Shown: positions 35,095-47,237 of the stretch, piece by piece
How positions within the stretch are numbered: position 1 is the stretch's first letter
Layout of the letters: each line of letters starts with the position of its first letter
DNA from: Vitis vinifera
Taxonomy: Eukaryota > Streptophyta > Magnoliopsida > Vitales > Vitaceae
Direction of reading: 5' to 3'
Length of the DNA: 64,000 nucleotides
Assembly: GCF_030704535.1 (NCBI RefSeq)
Contig: NC_081812.1
Coordinates: forward strand, 15,101,001 to 15,165,000
Position numbers and translations under genes: made by a program
The notes under the pieces: generated by a model
Told to the model about the DNA's origin: nothing
Databases searched by the model: none
The model's input: only the letters and a program-made list of their open reading frames with translations

Positions 35095-35987
35095 TCCTCA
35101 ATATTGTCCATTTTCGTCTCTCAAAACCCTTCCATTTTTTCTGATTGAAAAAAAAAAAAGAGGGACAGAATCCTTTTCAGCTTGTCAGAGTAGCTGGCTG
35201 GCTTTCCTATCTCGAGTGACAGGTTGATTTCTGAGGCGGAAGAGATTTGAAAAGAAGGGTTCTTCACTGGAAATTTTGTGTTGCTGGCTCAAGAAGAAAC
35301 TGGGAAGGCCCCCAGTTGAATGACGATGGGAAAATTACCACCAATATCTCATGTCAAGAACCGATATTGTGAAATACAAGACTTGAATTTGCATGCATTC
35401 ATTCAGTTAAGTTAAGCTGAAATTGCAAACATCTTAGCCTTGTAGATAGGAGTATTTCAATTACCAGGCTATATATTTATTATTTGTTGTTAAGGTTTTT
35501 TTTTCCCTCTAAAGTAAGGATGAAGTGAGCAGTGTTGAGACGAGTAACAGGTTGTTTCCTTTTTAAATCAATCCCATCTCACAAAGCTCACCTATGGTCG
35601 TTGCCTAGATACAAAGAACATGCATGCTTGATTGGCAGCATGATACACATCATTCTTTTCATTCCACCAATGAGCCAGAAATCGCTGATGAAACAAATAT
35701 CGCCTCATTTTTCCATTAAAGATGAGAGTCAGACATCAGTTGAATGATGCCCTTTCAACTTCTAAGTGACTGACTATTTTCATTTTTATGAAAAATTATG
35801 CTTTCAATTAATATATAAATATAAATAAATTAAAATCTCTACTACATAGCCCATCCATAACAATATCTTATCGCCGCCCTTGGCTTTCACGCCTACAGAC
35901 TCTTTTGGGTCTTAAAATGCTAGGACCGTAATGCAAAACAGTAGAAAAGCCACACCAAAAAACCATCATCTCTAGATGATTTTCATC

Positions 35988-36063
35988 TCAGAATTTTGTT
36001 CCCATATATGCAGCGTCATTAAAGATCAGAATTTTGTCCATATATGCAGTGCCCTTAAAGATC
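35988..36063. repeat. 38-bp tandem duplication
   Basis: Two adjacent copies of a 38-bp unit starting TCAGAATTTTGT at 35988 and 36026, with few differences. Lies in the spacer downstream of the PP2C gene. Confidence 0.8.
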
Positions 36064-36206
36064 CGCATCAAAATTTACCATGCCCTTTGGGAAAAACCAT
36101 ATAGACATTAGACCGTAGGTAAGATCAATTGGATCATTCCACTTTCTTGAACCATCAGCACCAAGAAAATGGGAAGCAGCATCCCTTCCGGCCCTCCACC
36201 CACCCT

Positions 36207-36284
36207 TGCCTAATTTGTTTCTCATTAACCACCGCCTGTCTCCTCTGCCTAATTTGTTTTTCTCATTTACCAACGCCTGCCTCC
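36207..36284. repeat. 39-bp tandem duplication
   Basis: Two copies of a 39-bp unit starting TGCCTAATTTGTTT at 36207 and 36246, with a few differences. It lies 150 bp beyond the 38-bp duplication. Confidence 0.75.
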
Positions 36285-38842
36285 CATCCACTACAATTAG
36301 TGAAACATGTGGATGGAGCTATGAGCTAAGTTTCAGTTCTGCAATTTGAGCACGTTGCCCAGTGCAAAGTTAATGCCTAGGCTAACTCGACATTCAACTG
36401 GGTAATTAGCATGTTTGAGCTTATGGATATCATTCCACCTTTACACATGAAAAACAAACATCCAATCCAAGCATTCACACTGCACTTCATGCAAAGCATC
36501 AAAAAGGTCATTTTAACTTCAGGCCCAAAGATGCTGGCGGGCCTTATGAACCCACCGCCCCAAACCGCAAATTTGCATTAAAAACCATCATGCTTGATTG
36601 GAGTACCCACCAAATCACCAATACCACCTTCATCAGGTGACCAAACCAACAAAACTTTGGTGGAGAAAAATAAAAAACAAGGCAGTAACTCATCCCTGCA
36701 CTGGAAACTGACCTCTGAATATATAAAACCTTCCTCCTTAGCTCCAATTTATAATATGCTGAACAAGTAGTGTGTTGGCTACAACCTATTTCATGTGGAC
36801 AAAACCTTTCATTTAAGAGTAATAATTAATGACTTGTATGAACTAAAAGTAACAGTCCTAATACACCCACTTGTTATGAGTAAGATAGCCTCATAAAGTG
36901 ATGAATTTTCTTAAGAAACAGATTTGAGGCCAGCTGTCTCAGTAGTTATATCGGGATGGTCTTGTTCCTCAGTCTCACTCCCAAGTTCCCAGGACTCTAT
37001 TCACACCAAACCATTCAGATAACTGATCATTCAGATAAAATGCAGAAACTTAGCAGCAACCTCACATCCAACTCTAATGATATAACTCCAAATACTAATG
37101 TGATATCAAAGTGAAAAATTCCAAATATCTCAAACACAATGGAGGTTAGGTGCATCCCTTATGTGCTGTGGCTCCAATGACTGCTATTAGGAAAAGATAG
37201 ATGATGCCTACTTTATTAAAGTATAGCCAAAAGCAAAATAACAACAAATAAGCATCAACAGCAGACAAGCAACATATCTTCAGAAAAATAAAAACTATCT
37301 ACTAATTTACTGATTCCCTCCAAGTCACCTGGTCCTCCTATTCCCAATAAATCCAATTAAAACAAACAGAATTTCCTCAGAAGTGGGGCATTTTCAAACT
37401 GAGCAATGAACAAAACTAACAAAAAAAAAAAAAAAAGGAAAAGAGAGAAAAGAAAGGGTATCAATGAACAAGCAAAACCCCTACGATGGACAATCCTCCC
37501 TGCTTTTCCACATATCCTCCGGTATAAATTGGGGCTATTCACCTAGTGAAACCAAAGGTTAATCAACAAACACCTTTTAAGCATTAACTTATCCAAAATT
37601 ATAGAGAATATCAGAAATTCTGAAAAAGAATTATAGTCTAGGAAACATCTTGAAGCTTGGATCCTATTTTTCAAATTTGCCCCATTGCAGAAACTAATAT
37701 TCCATAAGCTCATTCATTTGACAACTTACCACCAATTTCACCCTCTCAATTCCTGACATGTGTTCAAGGATCTACTGTGAGAAACAGCAAAAAGTTGAAA
37801 CACTGGTCCAACACAACAACCATGCAGCGATGATATGATCTCAAAGAACTGCACAGATAGAGAATATGCATGGTACTAATACCATCTGATCCAAGACTCA
37901 TTGCAGCAAAATATGTTGTACTGCTGTATCATGAAATGAAATACAAACAAATGGTATCCCACCTAAAAATATTAAACCCCTTAAATCTAAAAACAATAAC
38001 CATCAGTAAATTAATAAAATTCTTGATCTAAGTCTACCATTGCTTCATCTATAAAAATGATTGACCAACCTCTTGAATGATTTATAACCGAAAACAGCAA
38101 GGATCAAATCATTTAATACCTAAGATGGGTAGTTCTTTTCTAACAAACCCATTTTAAACCAAGAAATCTCAGTAAGTAGGGACCTCATCTTCAAACGGAA
38201 CAATACTGCACATTTTGAGACTAAAAAATCTTGGATCAGACGATATCAGATTTAGGTGTTCAACTTATTGCTGTAATCTAACAGTAGATCACAAGTAAGC
38301 AGTTATGCTTTGATATGAAAGGCCAGTCACATGTCACAAGATAGGGGTGCAACATCATTAATTGAAAACAAGTAACCAAGTAGAAGTTTCAGCAGAAGTT
38401 AGGCTTCATATAACAAAATTTGGATAATAGAATATTTTCCCTAGACTGTAATCCAGAATTTCTGATATTCTTATTGGTCATTTTAGATAGGTTAACACTA
38501 AGCAGGTGATTGTTAATTAGCATGGGCCTCAATAAATTGATATTATAACTGCATCTGAGATGACAAAGTATCATCCATACCACCAAAATCTTGTGTATTT
38601 TGTAGAAAGGTAACCATGAACAGGGGTGCACCAACTGGGAATTCATGTCAGAAAATTTCAATGGGTATAGAAGCTGCTGGGGGGAATCACAAAAAGTTAG
38701 AACCTAACCTGCCAAAATCCAAAAATAAAATATAAAAACACAACCCAAATCAGGGGAAAAAAGAATCAGAGTAATCCATATATAAAGATGCAAAAATTAC
38801 ATTTTTATAAAAATCTTACTGTCAGAAAAACGATGTAGGTGT

Positions 38843-41800
38843 TCAGGCCCCTCCACTGGCCTTGCCAGCAATAGCAGTCTTCTGATTTCCAACAACAAAA
38901 GCATTAATTCAGAAAACAGTAAAATTTTGAAGAGTACAAATGCTTTTAACAGGTTTGCAAAGTAAGCCATTAACAAAGACCTACCGGCTCAATATCTTCT
39001 CCCTTGCCATTCACTTGTGATAGAGAATCAGATGGAGGATTTGAAAACCTGAAAAAAAATTCAGGGGGACTACACGTCAGATTAAAAACTAAAGCAGATG
39101 CATTCACTTATGTAATGTAATAGAATGGTAGGCACATTTAGATGATTCACTAATTGCACAGAGAAAAAAGGTTGCAGAAATCTGGACCTGATAGCCCTTG
39201 CTTTCTTTTTATCCTCCTCCAGTGTATCTGTCTTGGACACTGATGCAAATCTGGCAAGCCGAGCTTTCTTCTTGGACTCCTCATCAGTAGGTGCAGAATC
39301 AAGAGGAAGCCCAAACCTGAGAACAATAACAAAAAAGAGTTTTAAATTTGCACCCGGAAAAAGGGGAAAAAACAAACAGATTGACTCTCCAACCCAAAAA
39401 ACCAAATCCTCAAACACAAGAATGAAAGAATGAAAATGAAAACTAAAATAAAATAAAGAGCCACTTGATTAAGGAGGCAGAAAAGCAAACCTCTCTGCTC
39501 TAGCCTTTCTCTTCAGCTCTTCTGATTTCTTTGATCCATCTGATCCATGCACCGTGGGCCCAGTGCCAAACCTGCAATGACATACATCAATGTTTGAAAA
39601 ATTCAATCAGCGAAACCAGAATCGAAGGGAAAAAATTTGGAAGTTTGGTTAGGTCCAAACAATTTATAATCACAAATGTCCTTGGTTCACATAATTCAAA
39701 GGAATTGCAAATTTCAGCCTGCAAAATGTGTCTGCCATGAAAAATGTGGATTAACCCTGTCCAAAGAAAGCTTTAAAAGAATTTCTGGTACATGATATTT
39801 AAAATCATAATTAAGTTTTCTCTTGGAACCCAGGAAATGGTTGATTTGACCAATCCAACCCTATTCCCCCTCATCAAAAACTCTGTCAAACTCAGCCGAA
39901 CATTTGTCTTACTAATGTGAAAGACAGCATTTCAAATCATTAGGGCAGACAGGCTCAACTGAGGGGTTGTTCATGGAGTGGAGTGTGGTGGAGGCTTCAG
40001 TGGGATGGGATTGGATATTTGTGATCCACAGCCAAGGACTAGGGGTTAACTTAGGGGCCCAGCCCTTCTGGGGCAAGTTTTGAGCTAGATGCAAGCAGTG
40101 AACCTGTTTCACTTGTAGAGGCCTTAAAACCCATTAGTAGAGTAAGCCTATAATGGTGGGCTTACTGCTTAACAGGGATCGTCAGCCTCTATTGGAGGGC
40201 ATCTAAGGTCTAATTTGGTTTAGCCACTTACCTTTACTAATATCTAAAAGAAGTTGAAGCTAAAACCACAATTTCAAAGGAACAACCTCTCTCCTAAGAA
40301 AGCTTCATTAAACATGGAACAACTTCCACCTGGAATACAAGAAGGGCTCCAATGATAACCAACATTGTTCTTACTTTGGTGTGAAGGTCTTTTCAAAGCA
40401 AGAAGCAGTTATTAAGAATGTCCAAAAGTCAATAAAAGCTTTCACTGGCCTTAAAAAAAAGCCTTTAGCTCCCAAAAAATTCAATCCAAACAACACCTAA
40501 ATATGGATTTTTCTGGATCAAGCTTTCTCGCAAATATTTGATGTCAATTTCTGCATATTCTTTTCCAACTAAGGAGGGGCAGGGTTTAAGAGTTCCATCC
40601 TAAATTGGCTTCTTTTCCTGAAGAAGTGACCCAGCAGAAGCTTATCATGATTAACCAACTCATGAGCAGTGGGTGAACTTCTGTCAGTTGAACTAGCCTA
40701 TGCAAGCAAACTCAGGAATCATCAAACCACATCCTCATCCATGGTGCAGTGAAATTGAAGCTTGTGAAACATTGTTGTTTTCTTTATTTAGTTTTTTTAG
40801 GTGCTGCCTTGTTCTGTGAAGGAGAGATTGTCTAATTGGCAATGGCAGTTTTGTTGGGAAAGAAAGGTGGAAGTTGTCAATAATAGGTGTTTTGTGCTTA
40901 TTTTCAATATATGTGCAAAAGGCAAAGATGAAGGATTCCTAGGGAATGGAGCTGATTCAGCTCTCTTTACTTGGTCAATGAGTCCTCTAGAAGTTGTAAA
41001 TTCTTCCTTTTTTAAAACTACATTTATTAGTAAGGATGGGATTGAGTCCTTCATGAAGGTAACTATAGTTCTATTTTTATTTTCTTTTCTATAGTTTTTG
41101 ATGTTCCTTGTATGCTTCCTGTTTACTGGGGTTGCACCCTATTTTACTGGCCACCTTCTTAAAGTATTTGTAAAATGCCTATGAAAACCTATCTTGTCAA
41201 GTTTTTCTATTCGGGTGTTGACAACATGATATTCTCCCTCCTATTAAATCGTAGGACTTCTATTCGGGTGTTGTCAATATATTGTGAAAAACAATTTTTC
41301 CCCTCCACTATATATTAAAGTGCGATTATAGGAAATTGAATCATAAAATAATTAAGAAAATAGAGATGAAAAAAACACACAAGGCAAAAATATTTGAACG
41401 TGCTTAAGAATCTCCAACAGGCTGCAAAACACAATAATGTACCTAGAGCTAAGCATGGTGAGAACCACAACCTCTTTCAATCGTGGCATAAATATGCAAT
41501 AATTACAGAAGAAAGAATAAAATCCATCGTAGTTGTTTCTTCAACTAGCACAAACCCATCTATTTTAGTTACCAATAAAATCAACCATTTAGAGCTGTGC
41601 AAAAATAAAAAAGTCCCCAACCTTCAGGGAAACATAACACAAACCCTCGAAACCCTAACCCCAAATTTGCACAAACCATACATAAAAATCAATCATCATA
41701 TACCTTTCGGCTCGGGAATTGCGTTTTTCCTCTTCGGACAGCTGCACCGGCATCCCGAACCGCTCGGCTCGGCGGATCTTTTTCTGAATATCCGAAACAG

Positions 41801-42047
41801 TAGCAGTATTCGTCGGGGACGAGGCCACCGGATCTGCAGCGCCGGCCGAACCTCCTACCTTCGATTCATCGGGTTCTTTGGAAGAAACATTTGAAACAGT
41901 ATTATCGGTAGGCGACAACGGAATAGTTGTGTTGGGAGCGTCTTCTTGGAGACGATTCTTGAGCGAGGCGTTGCTGTCGGCAGGGGGATCTACACCTAGG
42001 GTTTTGCTAGGGTTTTCTTGCAAAAGCTTCTGCGTATCGGTCGCCAT
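38843..42047 (-). CDS. MOS11: MOS11 / CIP29 (SARNP)-type mRNA export protein, 218 aa, five exons
   Basis: Minus-strand coding exons 42047-41704, 39571-39491, 39316-39188, 39048-38985 and 38881-38843 (657 nt) join in frame. MOS11 is the plant counterpart of human CIP29/SARNP and yeast Tho1; it works with the DEAD-box helicase UAP56 and TREX in nuclear mRNA export, and Arabidopsis mutants suppress the immune mutant snc1. The C-terminal half carries repeated basic helices ending in RAERFG-type motifs: [39 protein letters not shown] and KKKARAIRF. These form the RNA/helicase-binding Tho1-MOS11 C-terminal domain. The N-terminal 85 residues are Ser/Asp/Pro-rich and likely disordered. I see no SAP domain, as expected for plant MOS11. 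Intron 1 is 2.1 kb. Frames inside it at 40797-41094 are not coding as far as I can see. Length agrees with Arabidopsis MOS11 (about 214 aa). Confidence 0.9.
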
Positions 42048-42429
42048 TAGATCGAATCGGGTCAAGAGAACGCAGCTAGAGAAGAGAGGAGAGAGGAGGG
42101 AGGAGAGAAGCCTTAGTGTGGAAGATACCGAAGGGCTGGAGAATAAATAGCGAGGGCTGCGCTGTGGACCGTCCGATTCCCAGCCCCTTTTTAGGAAAAA
42201 TAAAAATAGAAAAATTTACCTTCCTTTTTGTAAAAAAAAAAAAAAATCAGATTTCCAAAATAAAATAATATTTTTATTTTTAAAAATAAAAAATAAAGAT
42301 GAATGATTCTAAATACAATTTAATATTTTATTTAGTTAGAAGAGTGGAAAAAGAGATTCTTTCTCGATATTTCCGTATGTATACCGTTTGAATCAAGGAT
42401 AGTTGGGTTCGTACCACTTGTTCGATGAA
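42048..42429. promoter_or_regulatory. Shared intergenic region between divergent MOS11 and PPR genes
   Basis: Only 382 bp separate the MOS11 start (42047, minus strand) from the first in-frame ATG of the PPR gene (42430, plus strand). The MOS11 side is GC/GA-rich and likely its leader; 42190-42345 is AT-rich. The region may act as a two-way promoter, but the PPR side may also be a rearranged junction because that gene lacks its normal N-terminus. Confidence 0.4.
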
Positions 42430-43917
42430 ATGCCCCATAGAGACCTCTACACACTCAATTCCCTTATCGCTTCTCACGTTCGCAGTGGAAATGCCGTGGC
42501 CGCATTGTCTGTCTTCCGCCGCATTCACCGTGCCGGTTCCCACCTCAATTCCTACACTCTCACTCCTGTTCTGGCTGTGCTTGACCCAATATGTGGAAAA
42601 CAGGTCCATGCTTTGGCTATCAAAACGGGTTCTGATACTCCAACTGTCACCAAAACTGCGCTTATGGATATGTATTCCAAGTACGGTCAGTTGGGCAGCT
42701 CGGTTCGTGTGTTTGAAGAGGTGGGTTTCAAGGACGTTGTGACTTGGAACACTATGCTTTCCAGTTTTGTAAGGCATGGCCGACCCGAGGAAGCTCTCGC
42801 TGTTTTCAGAGAAATGCAGAAGGAAGGAGTGTGGTTGAGCGAGTTTACTCTGTGTTCTCTTCTCAAAGCTTGCACCCTTTTGAAGGCCTTTCAACAGGGT
42901 AAGCAGGTTCATGCGTTGGTGGTTGTGATGGGTCGCGATTTGGTTGTTCTGGGTACTGCGCTTATTGATTTTTACACTAATGTTGAGTGCATTGGGGAAG
43001 CCATGGAAATATTTCACAATTTGAATTGGAAAAAAGATGATGTCATGCGCAATTCTTTGATTTCCGGGTGCGTTCGGAATCGAAGGTACAAAGAGGCATT
43101 CTTGATTATGAGTGCAATGAGACCCAATGTAGTTGCAGTTACTAGTGCTCTTGCCGCTTGCTCCAAGAATTCAGATTTGTGGGTTGGGAAGCAGATACAC
43201 TGTGTGGCAATGCGATTTGGGTTCACATTTGATACCCAATTGTGTAATGTTCTCCTAGACATGTATGCAAAATGCGGGAAAATTTTGAATGCTCGATCAC
43301 TGTTTGATAGAATGGATAAAAAAGATGTAGTGTCTTGGACAAGCATGATAGATGCATATGGAAATCATGGTCATGGGCTTGAAGCTCTCAAACTGTTCAA
43401 GAAGATGGAGGGCGAGGGAAACAGTATCCTGCCAAACTTAGTGACGTTTCTTGCGGTTTTATCAGCTTGTGCGCACTCAGGGATGGTGGAACAGGGCCAA
43501 GAATGTTTTAATTTGATCCAGAAGAAATACAGTTTGGATCCAGGTCCTGAACATTATGCCTGCTTCATAGATATCTTAGGCCGGGCAGGTCAGATAGAAG
43601 AGGTGTGGCGTCTGTTTAATAATATGATTAAAAATCAAACCAAACCCACAGCTGCAGTATGGGCAGCTATACTGAATGCTTGTAGTCACAACCTGGATGT
43701 CTCAAGGGGTGAGTTTGCTGCAAAGAATCTCCTTGAATTAGAGCCAAATAAGCCTGGAAATTATGTACTGCTTTCAAATTTCTATGCAGCTGTTGGAAGG
43801 TGGGATTCTGTGAATGAACTAAGAAGCATTATGAGGAAGAAAGGACTGGTTAAAGAAACTGGGAATAGCTGGGTCACTGTTGCACACTGCCATGAAAACA
43901 TCCAACACATCAATTGA
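42430..43917 (+). CDS. PPR protein resembling At5g66500, N-terminus missing, 495 aa
   Basis: Frame from the first in-frame ATG at 42430 to TGA at 43915. The PPR-PLS repeats (RDLYTLNSLIASHVRSGN, TALMDMYSKYGQ, DVVTWNTMLSSFVRHGR, VLLDMYAKCGK, VVSWTSMIDAYGNHG, CFIDILGRAGQ) and the ending KGLVKETGNSWVTV match Arabidopsis At5g66500 (mitochondrial, about 530 aa) as I remember it. The predicted start falls inside the first repeat-like motif: the upstream codons GSYHLFDE still look homologous (At5g66500 has LFDE before the same point), but an in-frame TAG lies at 42400-42402, nine codons before the ATG. No alternative upstream ATG in this frame was found. So the organelle presequence and about 30 residues seem lost, unless an upstream exon supplies them. 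It may be a recent pseudogene or a gene with an unseen 5' exon. Confidence 0.8.
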   Translation: MPHRDLYTLNSLIASHVRSGNAVAALSVFRRIHRAGSHLNSYTLTPVLAVLDPICGKQVHALAIKTGSDTPTVTKTALMDMYSKYGQLGSSVRVFEEVGFKDVVTWNTMLSSFVRHGRPEEALAVFREMQKEGVWLSEFTLCSLLKACTLLKAFQQGKQVHALVVVMGRDLVVLGTALIDFYTNVECIGEAMEIFHNLNWKKDDVMRNSLISGCVRNRRYKEAFLIMSAMRPNVVAVTSALAACSKNSDLWVGKQIHCVAMRFGFTFDTQLCNVLLDMYAKCGKILNARSLFDRMDKKDVVSWTSMIDAYGNHGHGLEALKLFKKMEGEGNSILPNLVTFLAVLSACAHSGMVEQGQECFNLIQKKYSLDPGPEHYACFIDILGRAGQIEEVWRLFNNMIKNQTKPTAAVWAAILNACSHNLDVSRGEFAAKNLLELEPNKPGNYVLLSNFYAAVGRWDSVNELRSIMRKKGLVKETGNSWVTVAHCHENIQHIN

Positions 43918-46036
43918 GAAATCAAAACTTGAACATTCTTCAAAGGTTCATCCAATGAGTGAGGTCCAGTACATTTGGATGGATGAGTTGATCATCACTT
44001 AAACCAGGTTGGTGGTGGTAGATTAATCACAAACATAATTAAATACATTCATTACCCTATTCCCTAGCATTAACTTCCTCCCAATTGAACCCAGTGGAAA
44101 CAAATATGAATGTGTTTGGATGTAAAAGAATTCTATACATTTGGAAGAACCATCAGCTGGAATGATCCCAAAGACAACCTTATCTGAAGGCCAGGGAATG
44201 GTCTTCAATCAAGATAATTTGCTTCAAGTCTCTGATTCTCCCTATCAGGGTTTCACCAAGTTGTTCTCTTTTCCAAGGCAAGTTATCCTATTGTCTTGGA
44301 TATGTTTTTGTATTTATGATCTTGAATTTTAATATTTTGATCTTACCCTCTATTTTATTGCTGAGCAAACGTTTGATGAACTCAGTACTAGATCACCTTT
44401 TGACCTTTTTAAAAAGGTTTTGGGATTTGTATTTGATGTAAGTTATAACATGGAGGGGGCAGTCAGGTGGGTTGGGTTTGTTGGTGTGTAATCTATTTTG
44501 GTTTTTTACTCAATTGCATTGAGTGTTGGTTTTCATGTGCATGGGCAGGAAGCTTTACTCATGTTTTGACTTGGAGTTGTTAATAAGGGAAGTGGGTGGT
44601 CACTTTGTTTTTATTTCTTATTCATTTATTTACTTCTTTATTGTTATTTCCTTTTTATCCTTTGTTGCATAATCTTTAAATTCTCATACTCTCTCAGAAA
44701 ACATTCATGAAATCTACTTAAAAATTTCTAGAGCTTCTTCTTAATATTTTGTTGGATTTCTTTGAAACTGTGACATGAGTTTCGCTATTTTAGTGAGTGG
44801 CCATGAAGTTACAGGTTATATAATGATGTGTATCTGATTGTAGCAAGGGTACTTCTAAGACAATTTCATTATTTATCACTCAGAAAAGCTATGGGGGTTC
44901 AAATGATCTCATTGCTGCTTTTGTAGCATAGCAAGCTCATATGTAATTCTTCGGACCTGGTTTCAACATTTCCAACTTAATATATTCTTATAGCTTAGTT
45001 AGTTAGTTGATGGAAAAATCTGAGCTCTAGATTTTGAACTTGTTTGTTATATCAGGAATGAAAAAGTAGTTCAATTTCTTCTGGCATTTTGAGATTTCTA
45101 TATGATGTTACTGTTGCAAATTCTTGTGCTATGAGCAGCATTTTCACTTGATTTTTAGTTGGTTCGGTTTCATGAAATTAATAGTCATCGTATTGGTTCT
45201 TTTTATCGTTTGTGATTAGTATTTTCCACTTCTATTTCATTGTTTCTGTTCTATGAACTAATAGATATCATATCATTGTGTTTTCTTCTGCTACTTAATC
45301 TCATATTCTTGTGATTAATTCTTCTTTTCCACACCCTTTGAATTTTTACAGACATGGAATCAACAAATTTCTTTGCTGGAGTATCGCTACTTCTGCTGCC
45401 TGAAGAAAACTGCTTTTGGTAAGTGAAAGTTCATCTCTCACTATCCTACTCTTTGAAAATTGAAGATTGTTTTATAAGAACTTATAAAAGAATTATTCTC
45501 TGTATTTGGAACACAGTTATATTTATTTTCGATTGTGGCTTGAAATTTCATTTTGGAATGGATTGTATCACATGAAGCAGCTTGATTTGTGTCTTACTTT
45601 TTTATGCTTCTCATGCAGTCAATCATCTGGACTACTTGGGAGTGCAGGAAGCATGGATCTCTAGACCTTGGGTTCCTTCCCATTTTTATAAATATGCATT
45701 CTTAAACTGGATTTCCTTCTCTTTTGCATTCATTGGAGCTGTGATCAGAAGAACTAATCTTTGGGATTCTTAATTCAACATGCCATGCAGCAATCTAAGT
45801 AGCACCTGATCACTCTTTAATATCATCTCCAGCTGTCTCAAGATAAATTTCTATACCCCTTTTGAGGAGATCACAAATCCTGATGAGGTCGCTTGCAATC
45901 CAAGAAAAGGGCATTTCTTAAGATCAACTAAAAAATTATTAGCTTCTCAAATTTCAAACAATTTCCTAAAAGTGACCTCTATTTTTGAGAGGGAGTATGG
46001 AATAATATCATCAAAATCAATTAATAGGAAGATGTT

Positions 46037-46123
46037 GATTTTAAGAAGTGTTTTTGGTATTTATAATATTTGAAAGATAAAAATTTTCAAGTGTTATAAA
46101 TATTAAATTCACTTCTTAAAATC
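46037..46123. repeat. Foldback (MITE-like) hairpin 1
   Basis: GATTTTAAGAAGTG at 46037-46050 is a perfect inverted copy of CACTTCTTAAAATC at 46110-46123. The inner arms (TATTTATAATATT against AATATTTATAACA) also pair in part, so almost the entire 87 bp can fold. Typical of a short non-autonomous DNA element. Confidence 0.7.
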
Positions 46124-46154
46124 ATTAATAAATATACTTTAAGAGTGTGTATAA

Positions 46155-46249
46155 CAGTGATTATAGAAAACATTTTTAATATTTTTAACATTTGAATGAT
46201 AAAAAATTTTAAGTATTAAAAATATTAAAAATGTTTTTTAAAATCACTG
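46155..46249. repeat. Foldback (MITE-like) hairpin 2
   Basis: CAGTGATT at 46155 pairs with AATCACTG ending at 46249, and the inner AAAACATTTTTAATATTTTTA pairs with TAAAAATATTAAAAATGTTTT. The 95-bp unit resembles the neighbouring hairpin in its central part (ATTTGAA.GATAAAAA.TTTT.AAGT), so the two are probably copies of one family lying in tandem. Confidence 0.7.
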
Positions 46250-47237
46250 TGAAATAAATTCTAAATATATTACGTGCATTGCGTGGCATACCTCATAAAG
46301 TGTTTCAAACAATCGTTTAGATTTTTTTAAAGTTTGGAGTGAATTTTTATCAATTTTAAACTTTTATAAAATTGTTTTCAAGTCTTAGTAGGGATAGACT
46401 ACAAATTTGACAAATGGATAACCAACAATCCCCTCCAAAAAAAAAAAAAAAACCCATAGAAACTTTTAAAATCCTTCCATAGCGTGAAAAAATAAAAATA
46501 AAAGTAGGAATTGTTATACAAATTTACATTATATTTCATCAGAGTAAGAGACAAGAGACATTGCATCAGTGTGTATAATCTCACAGATTAGCAATATGAC
46601 TTTTTCCAACATTTCTAATTTACAATCTAATTAGACAACATTTTGCTTCAAGCATATAAAATACTAACGGTAAACTTTGACAAAAAGAATCAATGGTGGG
46701 AAAAGGTGAAAGGGTTTGCTTTTGATCCAAAATTGAATGAATTGAATCAAACAAATTGAATCGATATTAAAGTAGATTGGTTTGGGTGTAATATAAAATG
46801 GTTTACGTGGAGGATAGTATATTTCAAAAATCAATCATAAATATAAAAAAAATGTATTAATTGATGAAAATGAATGAAAAGACAGTTAATTTGTAAAACT
46901 ATCATCTCATATTTTTTAATTTGGAAAGCAATTTTTTTGACATAAATACCCTTAAACATGTTGATTATTTACATATGTATTTTAAAATAAAATATTATTT
47001 TTGTAAGAAGAAAAAAATGAGGGTTTTATTGTTCAAAATGAATATCTTTTAAGTTAATTTTACAAATTGGGGGTGATTTGTTCCATTTTAATAAAATAAC
47101 GCTAGAAAAAACATTTCAATGGAGGGAGGAGGAGGCTAAAATGGTAAATTAGCTTCACAAAATAAGTGAGGATGATTTTATCTGGGAATAATTTCATTTG
47201 TGTGTCTCAACACTCTCGACTCTGAAGAGGTTTCCGC

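Larger units (their letters stand above)
35095..38842. other. Intergenic region between convergent PP2C and MOS11 genes
   Basis: Both flanking genes end here, so the outer few hundred bases are 3' UTR. Two short tandem repeats are listed separately. 36300-38800 shows no frame with protein character; the longest ones are interrupted and lack motifs. A poly(A) run lies at 37420-37436. I see no gene. Confidence 0.5.
43918..47190. other. Intergenic region with two foldback elements
   Basis: Begins with the PPR 3' UTR and ends with the TerC promoter. Frames at 44141-44332 and 45582-45773 lack support; some of this may be spliced 3' UTR of the PPR gene. Two hairpin elements lie at 46037-46249. 46740-47150 is AT-rich. 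No gene is supported. Confidence 0.5.

Noticed and set aside
36544-38661. Several short frames in the PP2C-MOS11 spacer
   Set aside because: All are below 95 codons, lack motifs and lie in low-complexity or A-rich sequence.
40797-41094. Overlapping frames on both strands inside MOS11 intron 1
   Set aside because: Open on both strands, which is typical of chance; no domain seen and the intron's splice sites are sound.
44141-45773. Short frames and possible exons downstream of the PPR gene
   Set aside because: Splice-like signals are present but no protein signature; may be spliced 3' UTR at most.
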